Source: Anaerolineae bacterium (GTDB lineage: Bacteria > Chloroflexota > Anaerolineae > Aggregatilineales > Phototrophicaceae). From it: DNA of 33,366 bases. Position 1 is the stretch's first letter. Each line of letters opens with the position of its first letter. This document shows positions 1-7,207 of the stretch, one piece after another. The position numbers were made by a program, and so were the translations under genes. Where the stretch lies: the NCBI GenBank assembly GCA_022820125.1, contig JAJEGA010000105.1, positions 1-33,366 on the forward strand, read 5' to 3'. Below the pieces are notes generated by a model. It searched no databases. It was given only the letters and a program-made list of their open reading frames with translations, and was not told the DNA's origin.

Positions 1-128
1 TCGAGGTGGTCTACAACCAGCTGCGTCCGCACAGCGCGCTAGGCTACCGGACACCGGCAGAAACCGAGGCGCAGTGGCAACAGCGCAACTCCCTCAAAGT
101 TTCTGAGATTTTGTGTCCAATAAATTAG
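1..128 (+). CDS. IS3-family transposase OrfB, C-terminal fragment (partial)
   Basis: This is an open frame cut by the window start, read in codons from position 3 and ending at TAG 126-128. It encodes about 41 residues that include NQLRPHSALGYRTPAE. That is the conserved C-terminal signature of the rve (DDE integrase core) domain of IS3/IS150-type transposases, where the catalytic Glu lies upstream and out of view here. The protein would catalyse transposition of the surrounding element. Family assignment is firm. Whether the full copy is intact cannot be seen. Confidence 0.85.
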   Translation, partial: EVVYNQLRPHSALGYRTPAETEAQWQQRNSLKVSEILCPIN

Positions 129-138
129 GACCACTACA
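1..138 (+). mobile_element. 3' end of an IS3-family insertion sequence
   Basis: The window opens inside an insertion sequence. It holds the last codons of an IS3-type transposase and then a right terminal inverted repeat at about 114-138, which read from the outside begins TGTAGTGGTCC. A TGT...GGTCC start and an A/T-rich GGACA tract are typical of IS3-family ends, and the transposase stop codon lies within the inverted repeat, as is common in this family. The left end and the target duplication are outside the window, so completeness cannot be judged. The boundary at 138 is inferred from the CA-3' terminus. A palindromic-repeat remnant starts about 20 bp beyond it. Confidence 0.75.
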
Positions 139-158
139 GGGTAGAAAAACGTGCTGCC

Positions 159-180
159 GAGGCAAGTCTCGCCTCTACAG
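159..180. repeat. Remnant of a GTAGGGGCG-type palindromic repeat
   Basis: Read on the minus strand, this stretch begins CTGTAGAGGCGAGACTTG. It closely matches one arm of the double-hairpin repeat at 33230-33299 (CTGTAGGGGCGAGACTTG). Only one arm is present and it starts about 20 bp from the IS3 end, so the repeat may have been disrupted by the insertion or by later deletion. The short non-coding gap 139-205 holds nothing else recognisable. Confidence 0.5.
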
Positions 181-205
181 TTTGCGCATTGGAGAGCATA
201 GGGTT

Positions 206-1630
206 TTAGATCTGTTTTTGGCAGATCGGCGGCTTACGCTCATAAAAGCGCGTCGCTTCCTGGAAGGCGTAGGCCAGCTGCAGTACCGAGAAGTCGCTGC
301 GAGGCCGCCCCACAATTTGCAAACCCACCGGCAACCCGCCGTCAGTGAAGCCGCAAGGCACAGAAATCGCCGGCAGTTCAGTTACGGTGATGAAGGCGCA
401 GCTCATCATCCAGTCGATATAGGTCTCCATCGCGACGCCGTTTATCGCCGTCGGATATTCCCACTCCAAAAAGAATGGCGGAACTTGAGCGGTTGGCAGC
501 AGCAAGAATTCGTATGTTTCGAGGAATTCGCGAACGCGGTGAAAGAGCTCGGTCCGCCGCGCTTCCGTCCGGCTGATTTGCCCCGCGGTTAAGTCTTTGC
601 CCTGCGCTACATTCCAGCGGATGGTCTCTTTGAATTGATCCTCGCCAAATTCGGCGAAGCGCTCGGCAAAACTCAACTCGAAGGACCAGGCGCGCAACGT
701 CTGAAATATGTCGTAGGCATCGCGGAAATCCGGCTGCGCTCGTTCGAGCTGGCAACCGAGGCCGCCGAAGACCGGCAACTGCTTTTCAATCGTGGTCGTC
801 ACGCTTGGTTCAACCGGCAATTGACCGAGGTCGGGGCTGTAGGCGATCTTCACGCCGGCGAAGTCGCGTTCCAAATCATTTGCGAAGACCGAAGCCGGCT
901 CGTCAAGAGACATTGGCGCGCGCGGATCGTAACCGGCAATCGCCTGAAGCATCAGCGCGACATCTTGCACCGTACGCCCCATTGGTCCATCAACGCCAAG
1001 GCGCGCCCAGGCGTTCGCCGCCGGATACGCGGGCACGCGGCCGGGCGAGGGACGAAAACCAACGACGTTGCAGAAGCTGGCCGGGTTGCGCAGCGAGCCG
1101 CCCAAATCGCTGCCATCGGCGATCGGAATCATGCCAGCCGCCAGCGCCACCGCCGCGCCGCCGCTGCTTCCGCCACAGGTCCGGCTCAAATCATAGGGAT
1201 TGCGCGTGGCGCCAAAGACGCGATTGAAGGTATGCGAGCCGGCGCCGAACTCGGGCACATTTGTTTTGCCCAAGGTGATGCAGCCAGCCGCCTTCAGGCG
1301 CGCGATGATCAAGTCATCGGACTCCGGGATATAATCGCTGTAGACTGGCGAGCCCATCGTTGTGCGGATGCCTTTGGTTTCGTTGGCGTCCTTATGGGCG
1401 ATGGGCAAGCCATGCAAGACGCCAAGCGCTTCGCCACGCGCCTGCTTTTCGTCGGCTTGCCGCGCCAGCTCCAGCGCCATCTCCGGCAGGTAAGTTACGA
1501 TGGCGTTCAGTTCCGGATTCAGCGCATCAATTTGCGCCAGATGCGCGCGCAGCGCCTCAATCGCGGAGACTTCGCCCCGCTTGATCAGCGACGCCAGTTC
1601 AACCGCGGTCTTCCATACAAGTTCGCTCAT
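206..1630 (-). CDS. Amidase (amidase-signature family)
   Basis: This 474-aa protein belongs to the amidase-signature superfamily (GatA/AmiC-like), which hydrolyses C-N amide bonds with a Ser-cisSer-Lys triad. The triad can be placed: Lys80 in HGLPIAHKD, the cis-Ser in the glycine/serine loop GGSSGG (Ser155/156), and the nucleophile Ser179 in DGSDLGGSLRNPA. Length is normal for the family and there is no signal peptide, so it should be cytosolic. It starts at an ATG 6 nt after the SDR stop codon, so the two genes are probably co-transcribed. A GatA role is unlikely because no gatB or gatC is nearby; a stand-alone catabolic amidase is more likely. The substrate is unknown. Confidence 0.9.
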   Translation of the reverse strand: MSELVWKTAVELASLIKRGEVSAIEALRAHLAQIDALNPELNAIVTYLPEMALELARQADEKQARGEALGVLHGLPIAHKDANETKGIRTTMGSPVYSDYIPESDDLIIARLKAAGCITLGKTNVPEFGAGSHTFNRVFGATRNPYDLSRTCGGSSGGAAVALAAGMIPIADGSDLGGSLRNPASFCNVVGFRPSPGRVPAYPAANAWARLGVDGPMGRTVQDVALMLQAIAGYDPRAPMSLDEPASVFANDLERDFAGVKIAYSPDLGQLPVEPSVTTTIEKQLPVFGGLGCQLERAQPDFRDAYDIFQTLRAWSFELSFAERFAEFGEDQFKETIRWNVAQGKDLTAGQISRTEARRTELFHRVREFLETYEFLLLPTAQVPPFFLEWEYPTAINGVAMETYIDWMMSCAFITVTELPAISVPCGFTDGGLPVGLQIVGRPRSDFSVLQLAYAFQEATRFYERKPPICQKQI

Positions 1631-1636
1631 TTTACG

Positions 1637-2389
1637 TTAGCCTCGCCCAATATATGGCATGCCGTTCGCCATCACGGTGATAAATGGCACATTGACCGAA
1701 AGCGGCAGATTCGCCATATAAACCAGGGCTTCCGCCACGTGGCGCGCGTCGATTTGCGGCTCGACAGCGTCCGCGCCTTTCGCCCGCTCGAGTTTCTTTT
1801 GCATGATATCGGACATTTCGGTGCGGGCGTTGCCGATGTCAATTTGGCCGCAGGCGATATCAAAGGCGCGGCCATCAAGCGCGGTTGATTTGGTCAAGCC
1901 GGTCAGCGCGTGCTTGGACGTGGTATAAGCCGCCGAGTTCGGCCTGGGCGCATGTGCCGAGATCGAGCCATTGTTGATGATGCGCCCGCCTTGAGGCTCT
2001 TGCGATTTCATCAACTTGAATGCTTCCTGCAAGCACCAGAAGGCGCCCGTCAAGTTCACGGCGATAACGCGGTTCCAATCGTCCGCAGGGAACTCGTCAA
2101 GCGCGGTCGCCGGCGCGCTGCGTCCGGCATTGTTAAATAGCAGATCCAGTCGCCCAAATCGATCTTTGACCGCTGCAAAGAGGCGAAGCACCGCCTCGCG
2201 GTCGCTCACATCGGTGGGCGCGACCAGCGCGCGATCAGCGCTGACCTGGCTCATGACGACCGTTTCACGCAGCGCCTCTTCGCGCCTGCCGGCCAGCGCC
2301 AGCGTCCAGCCTTCGTCCCATAGCGCCAGCGCCGATACGCGACCGATGCCTGAACCGGCCCCGGTTATCAATGCAAACCGCCGTTCCAT
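1637..2389 (-). CDS. Short-chain dehydrogenase/reductase (SDR)
   Basis: This 250-aa classical SDR should carry out NAD(P)-dependent oxidation or reduction of an alcohol or ketone. Visible motifs are the cofactor loop TGAGSGIG (residues 9-16), NNAG (86-89), catalytic Ser142, and YxxxK with Tyr155 and Lys159. Arg4 and the segment after the second beta strand (AGRREE) suggest NADP preference, but this is weak evidence. It is the first gene of a two-gene minus-strand unit with the amidase and diverges from the isomerase at 2506 across a 116-bp intergenic region with overlapping promoters. The substrate cannot be deduced. Confidence 0.9.
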   Translation of the reverse strand: MERRFALITGAGSGIGRVSALALWDEGWTLALAGRREEALRETVVMSQVSADRALVAPTDVSDREAVLRLFAAVKDRFGRLDLLFNNAGRSAPATALDEFPADDWNRVIAVNLTGAFWCLQEAFKLMKSQEPQGGRIINNGSISAHAPRPNSAAYTTSKHALTGLTKSTALDGRAFDIACGQIDIGNARTEMSDIMQKKLERAKGADAVEPQIDARHVAEALVYMANLPLSVNVPFITVMANGMPYIGRG

Positions 2390-2420
2390 TGCTCGTTCCT
2401 CACTCGGCTAATCCGCGTCA

Positions 2421-2449
2421 AGTGTACGACCCATGTCAAATCGTGACAA
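2421..2449 (-). promoter_or_regulatory. Predicted promoter of the SDR-amidase unit
   Basis: On the minus strand a -35 box TTGTCA (2444-2449) is followed after 17 nt by TACACT (2421-2426), with 5/6 and 4/6 matches to the sigma-70 consensus. Its -35 box overlaps that of the oppositely oriented promoter, so the two would compete or share regulation. Confidence 0.45.
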
Positions 2450-2471
2450 GTCGAAGTCGATGCGCTACCAT
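2443..2471 (+). promoter_or_regulatory. Predicted promoter of the sugar isomerase gene
   Basis: A -35 box GTGACA (2443-2448) and a -10 box TACCAT (2466-2471) are separated by 17 nt, about 30 nt upstream of the gene's ATG. The -35 lies in a short dyad TGTCA-N5-TGACA (2434-2448), a possible operator. Confidence 0.45.
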
Positions 2472-2505
2472 CGTCGTTATTATTTCCGCGAAAGGGATTA
2501 CAGAA

Positions 2506-3282
2506 ATGAGAATCGCCTGCTGCATCTGGGCGTTTAGCGAAAGCGAAACCGAGACGCTGCGCCAAGTTCGCGCAATTGGATTCGATACGATTGACATCCA
2601 GCCGGCGCATCAGCGGTCGCTGGAAAGCCGACTGCTGGCGCAAGAGCTTGGCTTGGGCGTTTCCTGCGTCGGCGCTTCCTTTGGCATGCCAGCCGGTTCC
2701 GCCCTTGACAGCGAAGTCGAAAGCCAACGCCAGCGCGCTATCAACCACGCGCGCTCGGCCATCAAACACGCAGCCGACATCGGGGCGCAGGCGGCTTACG
2801 TCATTCCAGGCTTGGAGGCGAGCTCCGGCGCCCTCCAGCGCTATCAACGCTCAATCGCGCAGCTCGCGGATGAAGCAGCCGAGTATGAAATCAAACTGGC
2901 GGTCGAGCATTTCCCCGGCATGGCGCTGCCCACCGCTGGCGAAACACTGGCGTTTATCAACCGCCTCAACCACGACAACCTCTACCTGCTCTACGATAGC
3001 GGGCATATTCAAATATCAGGCGAGGATCCCGAAACAGTCATCAAGCGCGCGGGCGACCGGCTGGGCTACGTGCATTTCGACGACAACGATGGCATCAGCG
3101 ATTTGCATTGGTCGCTGCTTGAAGGCGTGATGACGGACGAGTCCTTGGTCGCCACAATTCAGGCGCTGGATGAAATCGGCTATGGGGGCGCGGTCAGCCT
3201 GGAGCTCAGTCCACAACTTCCTATGGTAAGGCGGGCGCTGGCGACGAGTCGCGACATTCTTTTGCGCGCGCTGCTAGCCTAG
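2506..3282 (+). CDS. Sugar phosphate isomerase/epimerase-like TIM-barrel protein
   Basis: This is a 258-aa member of the AP-endonuclease-2/xylose-isomerase-like TIM-barrel family, which includes hydroxypyruvate isomerase and ketose 3-epimerases. The expected divalent-metal ligands appear in order: Glu134 (AVEHFPG), Asp164 (YDSGH), His190 (YVHFDDND) and Glu233 (SLELS). The ATG at 2506 is preferred over upstream in-frame starts because an AAAGGG sequence precedes it by about 10 nt and the conserved fold begins right there (MRIACCIWAF). No signal peptide is seen. It stands alone on the plus strand, divergent from the SDR gene, and probably acts on a ketose or keto-acid. A second member of the family lies at 24332-25165. 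Confidence 0.85.
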   Translation: MRIACCIWAFSESETETLRQVRAIGFDTIDIQPAHQRSLESRLLAQELGLGVSCVGASFGMPAGSALDSEVESQRQRAINHARSAIKHAADIGAQAAYVIPGLEASSGALQRYQRSIAQLADEAAEYEIKLAVEHFPGMALPTAGETLAFINRLNHDNLYLLYDSGHIQISGEDPETVIKRAGDRLGYVHFDDNDGISDLHWSLLEGVMTDESLVATIQALDEIGYGGAVSLELSPQLPMVRRALATSRDILLRALLA

Positions 3283-3362
3283 TTGCTGCCCCGCGCAGAC
3301 GCAGCAGATGCGCAATTTATGGCGACACAAGCGCGCCAAACCCGTCGCGCCTGACTTGCGCG

Positions 3363-3577
3363 CCTGCAAGATTCACAGGGCAATCGCATCAAATGAAATT
3401 GCGCTGATACATTATAATTTTCCCTCACATTTCGTAATCTGTAGGGGCGTATCGCTGAAACGCCCGCAAAATTTATGTCATATTCAACGGGCGTATCGGC
3501 GATACGCCCCTACATTTTCACAATTTTCGTGGCGAACGGCGCATTATGATTTTGAAGCGATTGCCCTGCAAGATTCA
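3363..3577. repeat. MITE-like inverted-repeat element (copy A) with target duplication
   Basis: A 191-bp core (3377-3567) begins AGGGCAATCGCATCAAA and ends with its near-perfect inverse TTTGAAGCGATTGCCCT (one mismatch). It is flanked by 13-bp direct repeats CCTGCAAGATTCA (3363-3375 and 3565-3577) that overlap the element's last bases. Inside is a hairpin with perfect 15-bp arms, GTAGGGGCGTATCGC (3441-3455) and its complement (3499-3513). No coding capacity is visible. Terminal inverted repeats plus flanking duplication indicate a mobilised non-autonomous element. A copy of the same length lies at 18855-19045. The rest of 3283-3660 holds only the lacI promoter and leader. Confidence 0.75.
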
Positions 3578-3586
3578 TGCAATTCC

Positions 3587-3615
3587 TTGACATGTTTCAG
3601 AGAACACGATATATT
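3587..3615 (+). promoter_or_regulatory. Strong sigma-70-type promoter of the lacI-family gene
   Basis: A perfect -35 TTGACA (3587-3592), a 17-nt spacer and -10 TATATT (3610-3615) lie 45 nt upstream of the regulator's ATG. The -35 starts 9 bp after the right duplication of repeat copy A, so the insertion sits directly upstream of the promoter. Confidence 0.7.
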
Positions 3616-3660
3616 TGATTATATTTTTCGGCATTACGCAATGAGCGCATAAGCCAGGTT

Positions 3661-4689
3661 ATGCAGCGACACAAGAGCCAGATCACCATTCGCGACATCG
3701 CGCGTGAAGCGGATGTATCGATGTCGACTGTGTCGCGCGTCTTGAACGACTATCCCCATGTCGATTCCCAAACGCGCGAGGCGGTGTGGAAAACCGCGGC
3801 CGAGCTGGAATATTCCATGTCGCGGCTGCGCGGGCAAAACAGCAAAGCCCAGCGCACCATGGCATTCCTTTCGACCAAAGTGAAAGAGCATGCGGATTCG
3901 CAGCCGGCTTTGAGCGGCGGCATCGAGCAGCTCATCGTACGCGGGGCACAGTCCGTATTTGAGGATCGGCGAGTCGCCACCCACATCTATCAATCCTTTG
4001 CCAATAACGATCAGATGGCGGACGTGGTCGCGGCAAATCACATTAGCGGCGTCATCTTTTTGGGCGGCACCTTTGACCGGTCGCTGCTGCGGGCGTTGCA
4101 GGCGGCATCAATTCCCTTTGTTACGGCTGGCGGCCATGCCTACCCGAGCGATGTCAATTCGGTCATGGCGAATTATGTGCAGGGCATGGTCTTTGCGGTC
4201 GAGCATCTCGTTGCGCGTGGGCGGCGGCATATCTGCCTGGTGAATGGACCGGAGACAAGCAATACCAGCCGGGAAAAGTACTGGGGTTATCGACTGGCGC
4301 TTAGTTTGTGCAATCAGAGTTTCGAAGTTTACCAGACGGCGCGCGGCGCGAATTTCGATGTCGGCAGCGGATTTGATGCGACGGTGGCGCTGCTGGACGG
4401 GAGCCAACCCGTGGATGCCATCGTATACGCCGATGACGGCATGGCGGTGGGCGGCTTGAAGGCAATACGCGAAACCGGTCGCTCGGTACCGGATGACATC
4501 GCGGTTATCGGTTGCCATAATTACGACTTCGCGCGTTTCGCTGATCCGGCGCTGACCTCTATCGGCTTCGACATGCAGATGATGGGACGGCTGGCGGGGC
4601 TGCGGCTCTGCAATCTGATGGACGGCGCGGCGGATGACCCGCACGTGATGACTGTGTCAACGCAACTGATCGTCAGGGACTCAACATGA
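3661..4689 (+). CDS. LacI-family transcriptional regulator
   Basis: This 342-aa regulator has an N-terminal LacI helix-turn-helix (residues about 8-30, TIRDIAREADVSMSTVSRVLND region), a hinge up to about residue 60, and a periplasmic-binding-protein-like sugar-sensing domain to the end (for example IVYADDGMAVGGLKAI and the DDIAVIGCHNYD segment). It should bind operators as a dimer and respond to a sugar or sugar derivative. It lies directly upstream of a CUT1 sugar importer in the same direction, so control of that importer and the downstream catabolic genes is likely. I could not find a convincing palindromic LacI operator in the 152-bp gap before the binding-protein gene. Confidence 0.92.
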   Translation: MQRHKSQITIRDIAREADVSMSTVSRVLNDYPHVDSQTREAVWKTAAELEYSMSRLRGQNSKAQRTMAFLSTKVKEHADSQPALSGGIEQLIVRGAQSVFEDRRVATHIYQSFANNDQMADVVAANHISGVIFLGGTFDRSLLRALQAASIPFVTAGGHAYPSDVNSVMANYVQGMVFAVEHLVARGRRHICLVNGPETSNTSREKYWGYRLALSLCNQSFEVYQTARGANFDVGSGFDATVALLDGSQPVDAIVYADDGMAVGGLKAIRETGRSVPDDIAVIGCHNYDFARFADPALTSIGFDMQMMGRLAGLRLCNLMDGAADDPHVMTVSTQLIVRDST

Positions 4690-4841
4690 GTTCAACCAGG
4701 TTTTTCAGCAGTGAGATGGAGCTATCGGTGTAGCCGAGTGTGCGAGGGTCGGTCTCACCAGCCAGACCGTACACGGCGTCTCTAAGTTTGGGTACAATTT
4801 TTCCGACCGTTAGTATCGAACAACAGTGAAAGGACTGTTCA
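4690..4841 (+). promoter_or_regulatory. Intergenic region between lacI-type gene and importer genes
   Basis: This 152-bp gap probably carries the promoter of the importer operon. A TACAAT -10-like box lies at 4793-4798 without a good -35 at standard spacing. The ribosome-binding site AAAGGA lies about 10 nt before the ATG at 4842. No clear inverted repeat was seen. Confidence 0.3.
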
Positions 4842-6170
4842 ATGTTTAAGAGATCAACACTATTGCTGCTGGCGATAGTCATGCTTGTGGCGATGCTGCC
4901 GCTGTCCATGACCGTTTCCGCGCAGAACCCCGACTGCGAAGGCGATGTCACCCTGACCTACTGGCATCACTGGGGCGGCAACCGCATCCCGCTGCAAGAA
5001 CATCAAGTCGCCGCTTTTGAAGATGCCCACCCCGGCATCTGCGTCGACAACGTATTCTTGCCTTGGGACAACCGCCTTCAGAATCTGCTGGCCGCGATCG
5101 CCGCCGGCAACCCGCCCGATGTAACCATGTTTGGGCGGCAAGACCTGCCCTTCTTCGCCGCGACCGAATCCATCATCCCGCTGGACGATTACATGGCTGC
5201 CGATGGCGTCGACCCCGCTATTTTCCACCCTTCGGAATTTGCCGGCACCCAATTCAATGGCAAGACCTGGCTGCTGCCGCTGCCTGGCGGCGGCGCTTAC
5301 AACATCGTCTGGTACAACACCGACCATTTCGCCGAAGCTGGCATCGAGAGCTTCCCCCAAACCTGGGACGAAATGCTTGAGGCGGCGGAGACTCTGCGTT
5401 TGGGCGATGGCGAATTCCTGGAGCGCATGGGCTTGAATGCGCAATCGACCAGTGGCGCCGGCGCATTCCTGACCTGGCTGAATGCCAATGGCGGCGACTG
5501 GATCACGCCGGACCTGCGCACCATCACGATCAACAACGAAGCCGCCGCGCAAGCCCTCGAGTTCATGCAGGCGATGGCCGAGATCAATTACGGCATCGAA
5601 GAAGTAAACGCCTTCTGGGAGATGGCGGGTGAATTTGACCAGGGTCCGCTGATCCAGGGTCTTGTGTCGATGGAGATCAACGGCTCCTGGACGCTGTTCC
5701 AGGTGGAAGCGCACGCCGAGAATCTCAACTACGATGTCGCGCCGATTCCCCACGGACCCAATGGCAGCGCCGACCGCCGCGGCAGCGCGCATGGCGGCTG
5801 GGGTTACATGGTGCCGAAGAATGCCGCGCATCCTGACGAAGCCTGGAAGCTGGTCAAGTGGCTGACCACCGAGGTCGAAGGGGATGGCGCATGCTGGTTT
5901 ATCCAGCAGCAGCAGCGCCCCTCGCCGCTGGTGGAATGCAATGGCTACGAGAAGGATGGCGTTGTGCATCCGCGGGCGGAATCGCTGCTGGGCGTAGCCG
6001 CGCTGGATTATCTGGTGCCCGTCTCGCCAGTGCAGCCCGAAGCGACGCAAATCATCAACCGTATGGTCGAGGACGTGCTCTTCGGCGACAGTTCGATCGA
6101 AGACGCCTTGGCCAGCGCTGAAGCTGAGATCCAGGCGCTGCTGGACGCGTTCTGGGAAGAATACGGCTAA
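4842..6170 (+). CDS. Extracellular sugar-binding protein of a CUT1-type ABC importer
   Basis: This 442-aa protein has a Sec-type signal peptide (residues 1 to about 27: positive MFKR, hydrophobic core LLLLAIVMLVAML, then VSA-Q) with no lipobox cysteine. The mature part matches family-1 solute-binding proteins: an early YWHHWGG motif, a GNPPDV hinge segment, and GWGYMVPKNAAHPDEAWKLVKWL towards the C-terminus. It would capture a sugar, oligosaccharide or related polyol outside the membrane and hand it to the permeases encoded next. It is followed by a strong intercistronic hairpin, a common way to keep binding protein in excess over permease. The substrate is not evident. Confidence 0.9.
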   Translation: MFKRSTLLLLAIVMLVAMLPLSMTVSAQNPDCEGDVTLTYWHHWGGNRIPLQEHQVAAFEDAHPGICVDNVFLPWDNRLQNLLAAIAAGNPPDVTMFGRQDLPFFAATESIIPLDDYMAADGVDPAIFHPSEFAGTQFNGKTWLLPLPGGGAYNIVWYNTDHFAEAGIESFPQTWDEMLEAAETLRLGDGEFLERMGLNAQSTSGAGAFLTWLNANGGDWITPDLRTITINNEAAAQALEFMQAMAEINYGIEEVNAFWEMAGEFDQGPLIQGLVSMEINGSWTLFQVEAHAENLNYDVAPIPHGPNGSADRRGSAHGGWGYMVPKNAAHPDEAWKLVKWLTTEVEGDGACWFIQQQQRPSPLVECNGYEKDGVVHPRAESLLGVAALDYLVPVSPVQPEATQIINRMVEDVLFGDSSIEDALASAEAEIQALLDAFWEEYG

Positions 6171-6181
6171 ACCCCAGCACT

Positions 6182-6220
6182 TTACCCTCCCCTTCCCTCA
6201 TTTTGGGGGAAGGGGCGCGG
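6182..6220 (+). promoter_or_regulatory. Intercistronic G/C-rich hairpin between binding protein and permease
   Basis: CCCCTTCCC (6189-6197) pairs perfectly with GGGAAGGGG (6207-6215) around a short T-rich loop. The sequence resembles the dispersed REP-type CCCTCCCC/GGGGAGGG palindromes found in many bacterial genomes. Without a following T-run it is more likely an mRNA-stabilising or attenuating structure than a full terminator. Confidence 0.55.
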
Positions 6221-6244
6221 GGGATGGGGGCAGGGAAGTAAGAC

Positions 6245-7207
6245 ATGGCAACAGCATTTGGTTCGCAATTCAGCGCCTTGCGCGGGCGGCGGCGAGAACG
6301 ATGGAGCGATCTTTCGCCCATGCGCAAACGCGAAGCCAAGTTCGGCTTGCTTTTCATCGCGCCCTGGATCGTTGGCGTTCTGCTGTTTGCGCTGTTTCCC
6401 TTTGTCGCTTCCTTTGTTTTGAGTTTTACAAAATACAATATCGTCGCGCCGCCGGAATGGGTTGGCGCCGCGCATTACGAGCACATCTTCACCGATGACC
6501 CCTTGTTTCTAAAATCGCTCAAAAACACCGCCGTTTACGTTGGCGGCTCGGTCGCGATCCGCATCATCCTAGGCTTTGCGCTGGCGCTCTTGCTGAATAC
6601 CAAGGTGCGACTTTTGGGCTTGTGGCGGACGCTATTCTACGTGCCGTCGGTCGTGCCGATCGTCGCGCTGTCCATCGTCTGGTTATACGTGCTGAACGCG
6701 CGCGCGGGCTTGCTAAACTGGTTCCTGGGCTTTTTTGGCATATCACGCATCCGCTGGTTCGCCGACCCCGATTTCGCCATGCTCGCCTTCCTGATCATGA
6801 GCACAACCTGGGTCGGCGTGACGATGGTGATCTTCCTGGCCGGCTTGCAGGGCATCCCGGAGGAGTATTACGACGCCGCCAAGATCGACGGCGCCAATAT
6901 GGCGCAGCGGCTGTGGCGGGTCACCATCCCGCTGATGACGCCCACGATTTATTTGAATGTGCTCATCAACATCATCGGCGCGTTTCAGGTCTTCACGCAG
7001 GTCTTCATTATGACTGGCGGCGCCCCGCGGGACGCGACGCGAACCTACGTCTTGCATCTGTTTGACCACGCCTTCCAATACTTGCCGCCACAGATGGGCT
7101 ATTCGTCGGCGCTCGCCTGGATCCTCTTCATGATCATTTTCGCCTTCACCGCGGTCATCGTCGCCTCATCGCAGCGCTGGGTCTTTTATCAAGGCGGGGA
7201 GGAATAA
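6245..7207 (+). CDS. Sugar ABC transporter permease (MalF/UgpA type)
   Basis: This 320-aa inner-membrane permease has about six transmembrane segments (first at residues 33-60, last at about 288-308). The cytoplasmic EAA loop that contacts the ATPase is at residues 206-232, with the core DAAKIDGAN and PLMTP. The ATG at 6245 is preceded by AGGGAAG at a suitable distance; Met26 is a less likely later start. Its stop overlaps the next start (TAATG), showing translational coupling to the second permease. It forms the channel with that partner. No gene for the ATP-hydrolysing subunit lies in the window, so a shared MsmX/UgpC-like ATPase encoded elsewhere is inferred. Confidence 0.93.
   Translation: MATAFGSQFSALRGRRRERWSDLSPMRKREAKFGLLFIAPWIVGVLLFALFPFVASFVLSFTKYNIVAPPEWVGAAHYEHIFTDDPLFLKSLKNTAVYVGGSVAIRIILGFALALLLNTKVRLLGLWRTLFYVPSVVPIVALSIVWLYVLNARAGLLNWFLGFFGISRIRWFADPDFAMLAFLIMSTTWVGVTMVIFLAGLQGIPEEYYDAAKIDGANMAQRLWRVTIPLMTPTIYLNVLINIIGAFQVFTQVFIMTGGAPRDATRTYVLHLFDHAFQYLPPQMGYSSALAWILFMIIFAFTAVIVASSQRWVFYQGGEE

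Noticed and set aside
113..592. 159-codon frame starting inside the IS3 end
   Set aside because: It crosses the IS boundary and runs antisense to the amidase C-terminus; its composition is shadow-like.
206..1630. Amidase considered as GatA of the tRNA amidotransferase
   Set aside because: There is no gatB or gatC nearby, and the gene is paired with an SDR in a small catabolic-looking unit.
635..1888. Plus-strand open frame of 417 codons opposite the amidase and SDR genes
   Set aside because: It lies antisense to two well-supported genes, has arginine-rich low-complexity composition without a recognisable domain, and is explained by GCG/CGC-rich codons reading open on both strands.
3363..3577. 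Repeat copies A, B and C considered as a CRISPR array or small-RNA genes
   Set aside because: There are no regularly spaced short direct repeats with spacers. Inverted ends and flanking duplications fit transposable elements better, and no promoter inside them was convincing.
3308..3652. 114-codon frame over repeat copy A
   Set aside because: Most of it is the inverted-repeat element; the similar frame over copy C (18843-19079) is open only because the DNA is repeated.
4860..6050. Minus-strand open frame of 396 codons opposite the sugar-binding protein gene
   Set aside because: It is antisense to a clear family-1 binding protein, with His/Arg/Gln-rich shadow composition and no family motif.
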